From Azoarcus sp. TTM-91 (GTDB lineage Bacteria > Pseudomonadota > Gammaproteobacteria > Burkholderiales > Rhodocyclaceae): DNA of 47,373 nt. Below the pieces are notes generated by a model. That model was not told where the DNA came from, did not search any database, and saw only the letters and a program-made list of their open reading frames with translations. Shown one piece after another: positions 32,314-41,982 of this stretch (within the stretch, counting starts at the first letter, position 1; the number at the start of each line of letters is the position of its first letter). The stretch lies in NCBI RefSeq assembly GCF_012911025.1, contig NZ_WUEI01000030.1:1-47373 (forward strand), written 5' to 3'. Both the position numbers and the translations under genes were made by a program.

Positions 32314-33567
32314 ATGCTGCCCCTGTTGTTGCCCATCGGCTCCCTGCTCGTCGGCATTGCCCTGCTGCTGCTGGGCACCGGCCTGCTCAATACCGTGCTC
32401 GCGCTGCGCGGCACGCAGGAAGGCTTCTCCGACATCACGCTGGGGCTGATCGGCTCCGGTTACTTCCTCGGCTTCTTCCTCGGCACCTATGTGGCGCCGC
32501 CGGTGATACGCCGCCTGGGGCATGTGCGCGCCTTCGCCTTCTTCGCCGCCGCCACGGCGAGCTTCATGTTGCTGCACGCGCTGATCGTCAATGCGGCGTT
32601 CTGGATCGTGCTGCGGGTGGCGATGGGCATCAGCCTGGTCGGGCTGTACACCGTGATCGAGAGCTGGCTGAACGGGCAGGCGCCGCCGGAGCGGCGCGGG
32701 CAGATCTTCGCCGTCTACATGGCGGTGAACCTGGGCGCGCTGGCGCTGGCGCAGCAGTTGCTGCACATCGCGCCGCCCAGCGAGTTCACCCTGTTCGCGG
32801 TGGCGGCCATCTTCGTCTGCCTGGCGATGATGCCGGTGACCGCCACCCGCCAGGCGCCGCCGCAGCTGCCGCACACGCCGCGGTTGCAGCTGCGCCAGCT
32901 GTGGGCGGCGGCGCCGGTGGCCTGTGCCGGCGCGCTGCTCTCCGGCCTGGCGATGGGCGCCTTCTGGGGCATGAGCGCGGTGTACGGCGGCCGCATCGGG
33001 CTGGACGACAGCGGCATCGCGTTGTTCATGACCTTCGCCATTCTCGGCGGCGCCGCGCTGCAATGGCCGATAGGCCGCTTCTCCGACAGCACCGACCGCC
33101 GCCTGGCGCTGGGCTGGGTGGCCGCGGCCGCCGCCGCCGCCGGCGTGCTGATGGCGCTGCTGGGCCTGGCCGGCAAGGCGGTGCTGGTGGGCGCCTTCCT
33201 GTTCGGCGGCGCCGCCTTCTCCATCTACCCCATCGTGGTCGCCCACCTGGTGGATCACCTCTCGCATGAGGACATCCTCTCCGGCAGCGCCGGCCTGTTG
33301 CTGCTGCACGGCGTGGGAGCGGCCATAGGCCCGACGCTGGCCGGCCTGCTGATGGGCTGGCTGGGGCCGGCGGCGCTGCCTGTCTATTTCACCTGCATGC
33401 TCACTCCGCTGGCTGCCTACGCGCTGATGCAGGCGCGCCGCACCACGGACGTGATCGTCGATGAACCCGCGCACTGCATGCCCATGGTGCGCACCTCGCC
33501 AACCGTACTGGAGATGATGACCCCGGCCGAGGAGCCGCACGCCGCCCCGGGCGGCGCCGGTTCCTGA
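32314..33567 (+). CDS. MFS transporter (YcaD-like)
   Basis: A 417-residue, 12-helix inner-membrane transporter. The pattern GLLNTVLALRGTQEGFSDIT, GLIGSGYFLGFFLGTYVAP, RVAMGISLVGLYTVIESWLN and SIYPIVVAHLVDHLS resembles the YcaD/UMF2 group of MFS proteins, and the short hydrophilic C-terminal tail is about 40 residues. The substrate is unknown. GGAAGGAG lies 10-15 bases before the ATG. It stands 82 bases before the glucosylglycerol-phosphate gene on the same strand and may be co-transcribed with it. Confidence 0.85.
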   Translation: MLPLLLPIGSLLVGIALLLLGTGLLNTVLALRGTQEGFSDITLGLIGSGYFLGFFLGTYVAPPVIRRLGHVRAFAFFAAATASFMLLHALIVNAAFWIVLRVAMGISLVGLYTVIESWLNGQAPPERRGQIFAVYMAVNLGALALAQQLLHIAPPSEFTLFAVAAIFVCLAMMPVTATRQAPPQLPHTPRLQLRQLWAAAPVACAGALLSGLAMGAFWGMSAVYGGRIGLDDSGIALFMTFAILGGAALQWPIGRFSDSTDRRLALGWVAAAAAAAGVLMALLGLAGKAVLVGAFLFGGAAFSIYPIVVAHLVDHLSHEDILSGSAGLLLLHGVGAAIGPTLAGLLMGWLGPAALPVYFTCMLTPLAAYALMQARRTTDVIVDEPAHCMPMVRTSPTVLEMMTPAEEPHAAPGGAGS

Positions 33568-33649
33568 GCGGCCGTCCGCCCTTTTTCACCCACTTACCCC
33601 TGACTCATGTCGGCCCTCGCGTCGGCTTCACCGAAAGGAGAGAACCGCC

Positions 33650-35968
33650 ATGCTGCTTGCAACCGATCTCGACGGCACCTTCCTCGCCGGACACCCGGAA
33701 AACCGCCAGCGCCTCTATCAACTCATCACCGCCCACCCGGAGATCAAGCTGGTGTTCGTCACCGGCCGGGGGCTGGAAGGGGTGCTGCCGATTCTCTCGG
33801 ACCCCACCATTCCCATCCCCGATTACATCGTCTGCGACGTCGGCGGCACCGTGGTCGATGGCCGCAGCCAGGCCGCGGTGCAGCCGCTGCAGGCCGGCAT
33901 AGACGCCCGCTGGCCGGGGGAGCAGGTCATCGCCGAGGCGATGGCGCGGTTCCCGCGGCTGGAGCGCCAGGAGGTGCCACAGCAGCGGCGCTGCTCCTAT
34001 TTCTGCGATGCCGACGCCATCGACCCGGAGATCCACGCGGCAGCCGCCGGCCTGGGCTGCGAAGTGCTCTACTCTGCCGGCCGCTACCTGGACATCCTGC
34101 CCGCCGGGGTGAACAAGGGCAGCACACTGCGGGCGCTGGTGGAACACCTGGGCCTGGACCCGGACGATGTGCTGGTGGCCGGCGACACCCTAAACGACCT
34201 CTCGATGTACGAGCAGGGCTTCATCGGTGTCTGCGTCGGCGAGTCCGAACCAGCGCTGCTGGACGCCACCCGCGACCGCGCCCGCGTGCTGCACTCCGTG
34301 CATACCGGCTGCGGCGGCATCCTCGAAGCCATCGGCCATTTCGGCTTCCTCGGCCCACAGGGCATAGACGCCGAGCTGCGGGCGATGGACGAGCCGGGCA
34401 AGGCCGACCTGGTGATGGTCTATCACCGCCTGCCCTACGAGGAGGCCTGGGAGAACGGCCACCTGGCACGCCGCCGGCCCAGCTCGCCCAACGGCATCAT
34501 CCCCACGCTGCTGAGCTTCTTCGGCGACGGCAAGCGCGGCTCCTGGGTCGCCTGGGCCATCCAGGACCCGAAGCACGCGGTGCCCTTCGAGACCCACACC
34601 GAGGTGGACCGCGAGCGCTACCCGGAGCTGGTATGCGCCCGGGTGCCGCTGCAGCGCGAGGATGTAGACATCTTCTACAAGCGCTTTTCCAAGGAAGCCT
34701 TCTGGCCGACCCTGCACACCTTCTGGGAGCGTGCCCGCTTCCGCGAGGAAGACTGGGCGGTGTTCCTCAAGGTGAACCGCCTGTTCGCCGAGCGCACCGC
34801 GATGGAAGCGGCCGAGGGCGCGGTGGTGTGGCTGCACGACTACAACCTGTGGATGGTGCCGGCCTACCTGCGCGAGTTGCGGCCGGACCTGAAGATCGCC
34901 TTCTTCCACCACACCTACTTCCCCTCCGCCGACGTGTTCAACGTGCTGCCGTGGCGGCGCGACATCGTCGGCAGCCTGCTGCAGTGCGACTACATCGGCT
35001 TCCACATCCCGCGCCAGGCGGAGAACTTCGTGGACGTCGCCCGCGGCGTAGCCCCGCTCAAGGTGCTGGAAACCAAGGCCTGCGCGCCGCGCTACCTCAC
35101 CTATGGCTGCGCGGTCGGGCTGGACGAGGTGAGCACCGCCATCGAGGTGCACGGCCGCCGCATCGGCCTCGGCGCCCATCCCGTGGGGCTGGACGTCGGC
35201 CGCGTGCAGCAGGTGCTGGACAACCCGGAAACCACAGGCCGCATGGCGCAGATGCGCGCCGAGCTGGCCGGCGTGCGCGTCATCCTGTCGGTGGAGCGGC
35301 TGGACTACACCAAGGGCACGCTGGAGAAGCTGCTGGCCTTCGAGAAGCTGATGGACGATCACCCGGAGCTGCAGGGCCGGGTGCAGCTGGTGACGGTATG
35401 CGTGCCGGCGGCCAAGGAAATGCGCATCTACGATGAGCTGCAGGTGAACATCGAGCAAGCGGTGGGCCGCATCAACGGCCGCTTCTCCCGCGTCGGCTGG
35501 ACACCGGTGCAGTTCTTCTTCCGCGCCCTGCCCTTCGAGGAGGTGGTGGCCTGGTATGCGATGGCCGACGTGATGTGGATCACCCCGCTGCGCGACGGCC
35601 TCAACCTGGTGGCCAAGGAATACGTCGCCACCCAGGGCCTCACCAACGGCCGCGGCGTGCTGGTGCTGTCCGAATTCGCCGGCGCCGCCGCCGAGCTGCA
35701 TGGCGCGCTGCTCACCAATCCGCATGACCTCGCCGACCTGGAGGCCAAGCTGTACAGCGGCATCGCCATGAACACCGCCGAGGCCGAAGCGCGGCTGCGC
35801 GGCCTGTTCGCCATCGTCCAGCACAACGACATCCACCGCTGGGGGCAGGACTTCCTCGACGCGGTGGACGCCAGCGTGGCCGCCACCGTTACGCCAGAAG
35901 CGCTGGCTGCGCCGGTGGCGGCGGGCGACTCCAGCGCGAGCGCTGCCGCGCTGCGCACCGCGGCCTGA
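33650..35968 (+). CDS. Bifunctional glucosylglycerol-phosphate synthase/phosphatase
   Basis: A 772-residue fusion. Residues 1 to about 245 are a HAD phosphatase of the sucrose-phosphatase type (nucleophile D6 and D8 in LLATDLDGTFL; VFVTGRG; GVNKGSTLRAL; VAGDTLNDLSMY). Residues from about 255 to 745 are a GT20 glycosyltransferase (VVWLHDYNLWMVPAYLREL, FFHHTYFPSADVFNVLPWRR, SVERLDYTKG, TPLRDGLNLVAKEYV). This phosphatase-first order is known from GgpPS enzymes, which make the osmolyte glucosylglycerol from ADP-glucose and glycerol-3-phosphate. A trehalose-phosphate activity cannot be excluded by eye. A strong AAAGGAGAGAACCGCC leader precedes the ATG. Confidence 0.85.
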   Translation: MLLATDLDGTFLAGHPENRQRLYQLITAHPEIKLVFVTGRGLEGVLPILSDPTIPIPDYIVCDVGGTVVDGRSQAAVQPLQAGIDARWPGEQVIAEAMARFPRLERQEVPQQRRCSYFCDADAIDPEIHAAAAGLGCEVLYSAGRYLDILPAGVNKGSTLRALVEHLGLDPDDVLVAGDTLNDLSMYEQGFIGVCVGESEPALLDATRDRARVLHSVHTGCGGILEAIGHFGFLGPQGIDAELRAMDEPGKADLVMVYHRLPYEEAWENGHLARRRPSSPNGIIPTLLSFFGDGKRGSWVAWAIQDPKHAVPFETHTEVDRERYPELVCARVPLQREDVDIFYKRFSKEAFWPTLHTFWERARFREEDWAVFLKVNRLFAERTAMEAAEGAVVWLHDYNLWMVPAYLRELRPDLKIAFFHHTYFPSADVFNVLPWRRDIVGSLLQCDYIGFHIPRQAENFVDVARGVAPLKVLETKACAPRYLTYGCAVGLDEVSTAIEVHGRRIGLGAHPVGLDVGRVQQVLDNPETTGRMAQMRAELAGVRVILSVERLDYTKGTLEKLLAFEKLMDDHPELQGRVQLVTVCVPAAKEMRIYDELQVNIEQAVGRINGRFSRVGWTPVQFFFRALPFEEVVAWYAMADVMWITPLRDGLNLVAKEYVATQGLTNGRGVLVLSEFAGAAAELHGALLTNPHDLADLEAKLYSGIAMNTAEAEARLRGLFAIVQHNDIHRWGQDFLDAVDASVAATVTPEALAAPVAAGDSSASAAALRTAA

Positions 35969-36107
35969 AGGGGCACCGCGCCGCCGGTCGCGGACCGGCG
36001 GGCGGGCACGGGCTGCGGAAAACACCCTCGCCGCGGCAAGGCGGCGGACGTGCCCGGCGGCAAGCGCAACCGCGCTTTGATCGCCGGCCTGCCGCGCCCG
36101 AAAAGAC

Positions 36108-36144
36108 AAAAGCGCATCCCCAGCCAGATCGGGGATGCGCTTTT
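36108..36144. terminator. Bidirectional terminator
   Basis: A perfect 14-bp stem AAAAGCGCATCCCC / GGGGATGCGCTTTT with a nine-base loop. The A and T ends let it serve the GgpPS-type gene on the plus strand and the convergent lipoprotein gene on the minus strand. The rest of 35969-36203 shows no gene. Confidence 0.88.
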
Positions 36145-36203
36145 CGTCGATGCCCGCGGCGGACGCCGCCCGGCGGAGACGGCCCCGCCGGCACACTTGC
36201 GCC

Positions 36204-36740
36204 TTAGTACAAGGGCACCCGCTCCAGCGCCACCAGCGCAGCGGCGATGTTGCGCCTGGCCGCCCCCTCGTTGGCCAGCCGCAGCCGCGCCATGCCGTCC
36301 AGCGTATCCAGCGGCGTCGTGGTGTAACTGCTGCGTATGGTCTGCTTCCACACCTCGGCGCCGCTCACCTGGTCGGTAAGGCTGTAGCTCACCTCCATCT
36401 CCACCTTGGTCCGCAGCGCGAACCAGGGCTGATCCAGGTTCACGATCACCGCCTGCAGGCCGTAGCCGCTGGCCTCGCCCTGCTCCAGCCGCCGGAACAC
36501 GCCGGCATCCAGCAAGGAACGGCCGAGCGCGGCGGCGAAATCCTCGTCCGCGATGCTGGAGGGCCCCAGCTGCGAGGTCTGCCGCCCGCCGAGCACGCTG
36601 ATGCGCACGCCCTGGCTGCTGCGTTTGGCCTCGGCCGCTGGCGTCAACCGCACCGCCATCGCGCCGGGATCGGCCGGCGTGGCACAGGCGGCCAGCATGG
36701 AGGCGGCGAGCAGCGTCGTCAGCACGGTCTGGATCTTCAT
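36204..36740 (-). CDS. Putative outer-membrane-type lipoprotein
   Basis: A 178-residue protein with a lipoprotein signal peptide and lipobox (TTLLAASMLAAC, lipidated Cys at residue 19). The mature part contains IADEDFAAALGRSLLDAGVF and VWKQTIRSSYTTTPLDTLDG with ARRNIAAALVALERV, the general pattern of small lipoproteins that share a fold with curli-like or LPS-assembly lipoproteins; no named family is claimed. The residue after Cys is Ala, compatible with sorting to the outer membrane. It follows the chemoreceptor gene by 25 bases on the same strand and may be co-transcribed. Confidence 0.8.
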   Translation of the reverse strand: MKIQTVLTTLLAASMLAACATPADPGAMAVRLTPAAEAKRSSQGVRISVLGGRQTSQLGPSSIADEDFAAALGRSLLDAGVFRRLEQGEASGYGLQAVIVNLDQPWFALRTKVEMEVSYSLTDQVSGAEVWKQTIRSSYTTTPLDTLDGMARLRLANEGAARRNIAAALVALERVPLY

Positions 36741-36765
36741 GGCGGCACCTTCCCCTGTTCGCGGT

Positions 36766-38799
36766 TCAGTGGCGGAAGCGGGTCAGCGCTTCGCGCAGCT
36801 GACTGGCCAGCTGCTGCAGCTGGCGCACGTCGGCGGAGTTGTTCTCGGCGATGGCGTTGGTTTCCTCCGCCATCTGGGCGATGCGCTCCACCGCGCGGGC
36901 AATCTCCTGGCTGGCGGCGCTCTGCTCGCGCGTGCCGTCGGCAATGCTCTGCACCACGCTCACCGCGCGGCCGGTACGCTCATCGATGGCCTCCAACGCA
37001 CTACCGGCCTGGCGCGCCAGCTCCACGCCCTTGCCGACGCGATCGCGCACCGATTCCATGCGGGTGGCCGCGCCCTGGGTATCGGCGACGATGGCAGCGA
37101 TGGTGCGGCCGATTTCCTCGGTGGACACCGCGGTGCGCTCGGCCAGCTTGCGCACTTCGTCCGCCACCACCGCGAAGCCACGCCCCTGCTCGCCGGCGCG
37201 GGCGGCCTCGATGGCGGCGTTCAAGGCCAGCAGATTGGTCTGCTCGGCGATCTCGCGGATCACCCCGACCACCGCCGAGATCTGCTTGGACCGCTCGCCC
37301 AGCGCCAGCACCGCATCCGCCGTGTGGCGCACGTCCTCGGCGATGGTCTCCATCTCCGAGGACGTGCGGCCCACCACCTGGTGACCGTCGTGGCTGCTCG
37401 CCAGCGCTTCCTCGCTCATCGCCGAAGCCTCGCGGGCGTTGTCCGCCACCTGGCTGATGCTCACCGACAGCTCCTCGACCGAGGCCGCCATGCCGGAGGC
37501 CGCCTGCGACTGGCTGCCGGCACTCTCCAGCAGGCCGGTGGAGCCCTCGTCCAGCCGACGGGCTGAGCCGCCCACCTCTTCCGCCGCCCGCGACACCTCG
37601 CCCACCAGTTCGCGCATCTGCGCCACCGTGGTGTTCAGCGCCGCGCCCAGCTGGCGCAGCTCGTTGGCGCTGCGGCCGTCGGCATCCGGCACGCTCACCT
37701 GCAGGTTGCCGCGCCCCAGCTCCACCACCGCGCTCACCACCCCGCCCAGCGGCCGCAGCCGGCGCGCCACCAGCCAGGCCAGCACCAGCGCGATCACCAG
37801 CAGGCCGCCCACGCTCACCCCGGCCAAGATCCAGCGCAGGCGCACGCTCTCCTGCAGGAACTCGTCGGTCCAGCTACCCACCGTCACCTGGAAATTCCAC
37901 GGCCTGGACCAGCCGACCACCGCCAGCCGCTCGCGCAGCGTGCTGCCGTCCGGCCACAGGTACTGCCGGGTGCCGCCTTCGAAACGCATGTTCTCCTCGG
38001 CAGAGCGGCGCGCCTCGCCGGCAGGCACCACCTCGCCGATGATCTTGCCCTGGAATTTCGGATGGACGACGAACTCGCCTATCGTGTCCGGGTTGCCGCT
38101 GGGCCGGGCGATCACCACATAGCCGGTCTTGCCGGCGACGACGCTGCCATAGAGCTTGCGGATACGCTCCATCTCGGCATCCAGGCCGATGCGCACCGAC
38201 AGCCCGCCGAACACCCGGCCGGCACCATCCTTCAGCGGCAGCATATTGCTGAAGAAATACTCGCCGTTGCGCACCACCAGCCCCTGGTAGGTTTCGCCGC
38301 TGCGCAGCGCCTTCGCCACCGGGTCGTCGTCCGGCAGCGGCACGCCGTCCAGGTAGCGGCCGTCCTTCTGCAGCAGCGTGGCCGCGCGGTAGACCTTGCC
38401 TTCGACCAGCAGCAGCACGGCCGAATCATCGCCGGTGAGGCGGCGGAAACGTTCCAGCATGGCGTGGTCGCCATTGACGATGGCGCCGTTCAGGCTGATG
38501 GCCGGCAATTCCGCCTCGCCGGTCGCCACCCGGCTGTCGCTCACCGTGAATTCGCCGCCGAGGAACTGGCGGAAGAAATTCACCTGGCGCATGCCGCGCG
38601 TCTTTACGCTCTCGAACTCGCTGTCGAGCGCGCCGGTGATCAGCTTCATTTCGTTTTCCAGCTCCAGCCTGGACTGCCCCAGGGAAGCGCGCTCGGTGAG
38701 CAGCGAGGTCAGACCTATCATCGCCGCGAACACCACGACGAGCAGCGCTACCGCCGGCAACAGGATCTGCCGTCCGACCGAATAATCCCGATACTGCAT
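36766..38799 (-). CDS. Methyl-accepting chemotaxis protein with a Cache sensor
   Basis: A transmembrane chemoreceptor of 677 residues. A first helix ([20 protein letters not shown]) and a second near residue 340 ([19 protein letters not shown]) bracket a periplasmic Cache-type sensor with [20 protein letters not shown] and the [13 protein letters not shown] block. A HAMP domain and a long coiled-coil signalling domain follow, with the universal hairpin [20 protein letters not shown] continuing into [20 protein letters not shown]. The ATG at 38799 is chosen for its GGGGAG leader; an earlier possible start would add 16 residues. No C-terminal CheR-binding pentapeptide is present. It is divergent from the second two-component pair. 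Confidence 0.94.
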   Translation of the reverse strand: MQYRDYSVGRQILLPAVALLVVVFAAMIGLTSLLTERASLGQSRLELENEMKLITGALDSEFESVKTRGMRQVNFFRQFLGGEFTVSDSRVATGEAELPAISLNGAIVNGDHAMLERFRRLTGDDSAVLLLVEGKVYRAATLLQKDGRYLDGVPLPDDDPVAKALRSGETYQGLVVRNGEYFFSNMLPLKDGAGRVFGGLSVRIGLDAEMERIRKLYGSVVAGKTGYVVIARPSGNPDTIGEFVVHPKFQGKIIGEVVPAGEARRSAEENMRFEGGTRQYLWPDGSTLRERLAVVGWSRPWNFQVTVGSWTDEFLQESVRLRWILAGVSVGGLLVIALVLAWLVARRLRPLGGVVSAVVELGRGNLQVSVPDADGRSANELRQLGAALNTTVAQMRELVGEVSRAAEEVGGSARRLDEGSTGLLESAGSQSQAASGMAASVEELSVSISQVADNAREASAMSEEALASSHDGHQVVGRTSSEMETIAEDVRHTADAVLALGERSKQISAVVGVIREIAEQTNLLALNAAIEAARAGEQGRGFAVVADEVRKLAERTAVSTEEIGRTIAAIVADTQGAATRMESVRDRVGKGVELARQAGSALEAIDERTGRAVSVVQSIADGTREQSAASQEIARAVERIAQMAEETNAIAENNSADVRQLQQLASQLREALTRFRH

Positions 38800-39032
38800 T
38801 TTTGCTCCCCTCTGTAGCGCTTTTCCGGTTTCACCCGCCTTCGTCATCTATGCCGAAAGGCCGATCCAATCGGCTCTGGCCGGGCTCTGGAACGAATATC
38901 GGCCGGCGGCCGGCGAGCCCAAGCATACCGCTACCCAATGTGGGCAGATAGTGCGACGCAGCGGCAGAATCACGACCGGTATAGGATGTCGCCTGCGCGC
39001 GGCAGCCGCGCCCGAAAGGAACGCAACAGAGG

Positions 39033-39713
39033 ATGGAAAAGCAAATGCGCGTGCTACTGGTCGAAGACGACGCCGAACTGGCCGAAGGCATTTGTGCCTT
39101 CCTGCAGGGGCAGGGCGACATCATCGAAGTGGAAAACGACGGCATGGCGGCGGACCGCCGGCTGCAGCAGGAAAACTTCGACTTCGCCCTGGTGGATGTC
39201 GGCCTGCCGGGGCTGGGCGGCTACGAAGTGGTGCGCCGCATCCGCAACCGCAAACAGGCGCTGCCTGTGATCATCATCACCGCCCGCGACGCCCTCGACG
39301 ACCGCATCTACGGCCTGGACCTGGGCGCCGACGACTACCTCGCCAAACCCTTCCAGCTCGCCGAACTCACCGCCCGCATGCGCGCGGTGCTGCGCCGCGG
39401 CGGCCACACCGAGACCCAACGCATCGCCTTCGGCCCGCTGACGCTGGACACCGAAGGCCGCCTCGCCGAACTGGAGGGCCAGCCGCTGGCCCTCACCGCG
39501 CGCGAATGGGAGCTGCTGGAAGCATTGGCCACCGCCGACGGCCGCACCGTGCCCAAGGAGAAACTGCAGGCGGAGGGCAGCGGCAACGCGGTGGAGGTCT
39601 ACATCTCCCGCCTGCGCCCGCGGCTGGAACCCGCCGGCCTGCTGATCCGCACCGTGCGCGGCTTCGGCTACCGCCTGGAGCTGGCCAACCCGCCACGCCC
39701 CAATGCAGGCTAG
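39033..39713 (+). CDS. OmpR-family response regulator (second QseB/TctD-type)
   Basis: A 226-residue regulator with receiver pocket E11-D12-D13, phosphoacceptor D55 (FALVDVGLPG), conserved Lys in YLAKPFQLAEL, and a winged helix ending NAVEVYISRLRPRLEPAG and TVRGFGYRLE. It overlaps the following kinase start by 11 bases. The start is ambiguous: ATG at 39033 directly abuts AGAGG, while ATG at 39045 (MRVLLVEDD) has AGAGGA eleven bases upstream and matches the usual family N-terminus. It is divergent from a chemoreceptor gene; the target genes are not evident. Confidence 0.92.
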   Translation: MEKQMRVLLVEDDAELAEGICAFLQGQGDIIEVENDGMAADRRLQQENFDFALVDVGLPGLGGYEVVRRIRNRKQALPVIIITARDALDDRIYGLDLGADDYLAKPFQLAELTARMRAVLRRGGHTETQRIAFGPLTLDTEGRLAELEGQPLALTAREWELLEALATADGRTVPKEKLQAEGSGNAVEVYISRLRPRLEPAGLLIRTVRGFGYRLELANPPRPNAG

Positions 39714-41130
39714 TCTCGCCCGCAACATCCTGCGGGCGCTGGCCTGGCCAACGCTCATTCCCCTGTTCGCCGCCGGCGGCCTGAGCTACTTCGTCGCCCA
39801 GGACGTCATCAACAACACCTACGACCAGAACCTGCTCAACCTCGCCCACGGCCTCGCCACCCATCTGAGCGACGACGAGACCGGGCCGGTGCTGTCGCTG
39901 TCGCCGGAAGCGGAGACGGTGCTGCGCACCGACACGGTGGACCGCATCTTCTTCCGCGTGCGCAACGGCCGCGGCGAGTTGCTCGCCGGCGACCGCGACC
40001 TCGGCCTGGCGGACGCCGAACGCCAGCGCGCCCCGGCCGTGCTGCTGGGCGCACCGCCGCCCGGCACGCTGGAGCCGCGGCGCGAAGAGCCGCCGCTGTT
40101 CTACGACAGCGAGTACCAGGGCCTGCCGGTGCGCGGCGTCAGCCTGCACCACTACAGCGGCGGCCAGGGCTTCTACGTCACCGTCGCTGAAACCCTGGGC
40201 AAGCGCCGCCAGGCGATGGAGCGCCTGCTGTTCGGCTTCGCCGCCGCCGCCGCCCTCATCCTGATCGCCGCCGCGCTGGCGGTGCGCTTCGGGATCCCCT
40301 CCGGACTGGCGCCGCTGCGCCGGCTGGAGCATGAACTGGCCGGCCGCTCCGGCACCGACCTGGCGCCGGTCAACCTCGCCGGCGTGCCGGTGGAGATCCG
40401 CGAGGTGGTACGCGCCCTCAACGCCCTGCTCGGCCGCCTGCGCGAGGCCAACGCCTCCCAGCGCCACTTCCTGCAGGACGCCGCCCACCAGCTGCGCACC
40501 CCGCTCGCCAGCCTGCAGGTGCAGCTGGAGCTGATGGGCGACGGCCATGCCGACGCCGCCGCGCTGGCCCGGCTGCGCCACTCGGTGGCGCGCGTCACCC
40601 GCCTCGCCAACCAACTGCTCGCCCTCGCCCGCGCCGAGTCCGGCGACCGCCTGCTGGCCGATGCGCCGCCGGTGAACCTCGCCGAGCTGATAGACGACAT
40701 GCTGGAGGACTGGCTGCGCCTGGCCGATTCGCGCAACATCGACTTCGGCGTGCAGCGCGAACCCGCCACGCTGATCGGCGACCCCACGCTGCTGCGCGAG
40801 CTGATCTCAAACCTGGTGGACAACGCCCTCAAGTACACCCCGGCCGGCGGCCAGGTCACCCTGCACTGCCACAGCGACGAGGAGGCGGTGCTGATCGAAG
40901 TGGCCGACAGCGGCCCGGGCATCCCGCCCGCCGAACGCGAACGGGTGTTTGAGCGCTTCCACCGCGTGGCCGGCACGCAACCCTCCGGCAGCGGCCTGGG
41001 CCTGCCGATTGCCCGCGAGATCGCCCGCAGCCACGGCGGCACCATCACCATCGAGGACGGCCCGGACGGCGGCAGCTCGGTGCGGGTGCGGCTGCCGTTG
41101 AAGCGGGCGGCGGTGGAAGCCACCGCCTGA
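39703..41130 (+). CDS. QseC/TctE-type sensor histidine kinase
   Basis: A 475-residue inner-membrane kinase, partner of the overlapping upstream regulator. Helices at about 11-32 and 176-197 bracket a periplasmic domain of about 140 residues. The H-box is FLQDAAHQLRTPLASLQVQL with H262, then GDPTLLRELISNLVDNALKY (N box), DSGPGIPPAERERVFERFHR (G1/F) and GSGLGLPIAREI (G2). The HQLRTPL variant of the box is typical of TctE-like kinases, several of which regulate tricarboxylate uptake, but no transporter gene is adjacent here. Confidence 0.92.
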   Translation: MQASLARNILRALAWPTLIPLFAAGGLSYFVAQDVINNTYDQNLLNLAHGLATHLSDDETGPVLSLSPEAETVLRTDTVDRIFFRVRNGRGELLAGDRDLGLADAERQRAPAVLLGAPPPGTLEPRREEPPLFYDSEYQGLPVRGVSLHHYSGGQGFYVTVAETLGKRRQAMERLLFGFAAAAALILIAAALAVRFGIPSGLAPLRRLEHELAGRSGTDLAPVNLAGVPVEIREVVRALNALLGRLREANASQRHFLQDAAHQLRTPLASLQVQLELMGDGHADAAALARLRHSVARVTRLANQLLALARAESGDRLLADAPPVNLAELIDDMLEDWLRLADSRNIDFGVQREPATLIGDPTLLRELISNLVDNALKYTPAGGQVTLHCHSDEEAVLIEVADSGPGIPPAERERVFERFHRVAGTQPSGSGLGLPIAREIARSHGGTITIEDGPDGGSSVRVRLPLKRAAVEATA

Positions 41131-41433
41131 GCCAGGCGCCGCCCGCGCCTCCGACAGGCGCAGGCGCGGACACAAGCGGAAGCGGGCTTCGCCCCCCCTC
41201 CCGCTTGCCCCTCACCGCCGGCCCGCGCCGCCAGGGCCCAGGGGATGACAGCGTTTGAACCGCGCTCCTGACGGTGCGCCCGGCCTGACTCCCGGCCCTC
41301 GGGTCCCACCTGCCTTGCCCCGCATGCGCCGCCAGCCCGGGGCGAAACCCGCTGGCCAGCAATACGGGACTTCTCCGGCGGCGTCCGAGCGGGCACCATC
41401 CACATCCTGCGCCTGCTTCCCCACCGAACTCCG
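41131..41433. other. Intergenic stretch without a recognised feature
   Basis: 303 bases between the kinase and the acetyltransferase genes. The sequence is GC-rich with short imperfect hairpins; I see no gene, no convincing promoter, and no terminator with a T-run. Confidence 0.6.
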
Positions 41434-41982
41434 ATGCCCGCCCCTTCCGCCCACTTCCTGCGCGACGCGCAGGACGCCGATCTGCCGCAGATCGCCGCCA
41501 TCTACGGCCACTACGTCCTCAACAGCGCCGCCACCTTCGAGGAAACCCCGCCGGATGCCGCAGCGATGGCCGGGCGCCGCGCGGCCGTGCTGGACCACGG
41601 CCTGCCCTGGCTGGTGGCGGAGGAGGGCGGCCGCATCCTCGGCTATTGCTACGCGGCGCCCTACCGCGCCCGCGCCGCCTACCGCTACACCTTGGAAGAC
41701 TCCATCTACGTCGCGCCGCAGGCGCTGGGCCGCGGTGTCGGCCATGCACTGCTAGTCGAGCTGATCGCCCGCTGCGGACGCGGCCCCTGGCGGCAACTGG
41801 TGGCGGTGATAGGCGACAGCGGCAACGCCGGCTCCATCGCCCTGCACCAGTGCCTCGGCTTCCGCCACGCCGGCACCCTGCAGGCGGTGGGCTACAAGTT
41901 CGGCCGCTGGGTGGATACGGTGCTGATGCAGCGCACGCTGGGCGAAGGTGAGCCAGGCAACGGCGAGCGGACGCAGGCGTGA
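41434..41982 (+). CDS. GNAT N-acetyltransferase, phosphinothricin acetyltransferase-like
   Basis: A 182-residue cytoplasmic acetyl-CoA-dependent acetyltransferase. The pattern LRDAQDADLPQIAAIYGHYV, NSAATFEETPPD, YCYAAPYRARAAYRYTLEDS and the acetyl-CoA loop LGRGVGHALLVELIA, then VIGDSGNAGSIALHQCLGF, is characteristic of the PAT/bar/YncA group that acetylates phosphinothricin or methionine sulfone-type compounds. Its TGA overlaps the GTG of the next MFS gene (GTGA), suggesting joint modification and export of a small molecule; that link is inference. Confidence 0.9.
   Translation: MPAPSAHFLRDAQDADLPQIAAIYGHYVLNSAATFEETPPDAAAMAGRRAAVLDHGLPWLVAEEGGRILGYCYAAPYRARAAYRYTLEDSIYVAPQALGRGVGHALLVELIARCGRGPWRQLVAVIGDSGNAGSIALHQCLGFRHAGTLQAVGYKFGRWVDTVLMQRTLGEGEPGNGERTQA

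Noticed and set aside
38860..38874. GCCGAT-CCA-ATCGGC inverted repeat upstream of the chemoreceptor gene
   Set aside because: Short 6-bp arms in a GC-rich stretch with several similar CGGCC strings; not convincing as an operator without conservation data.
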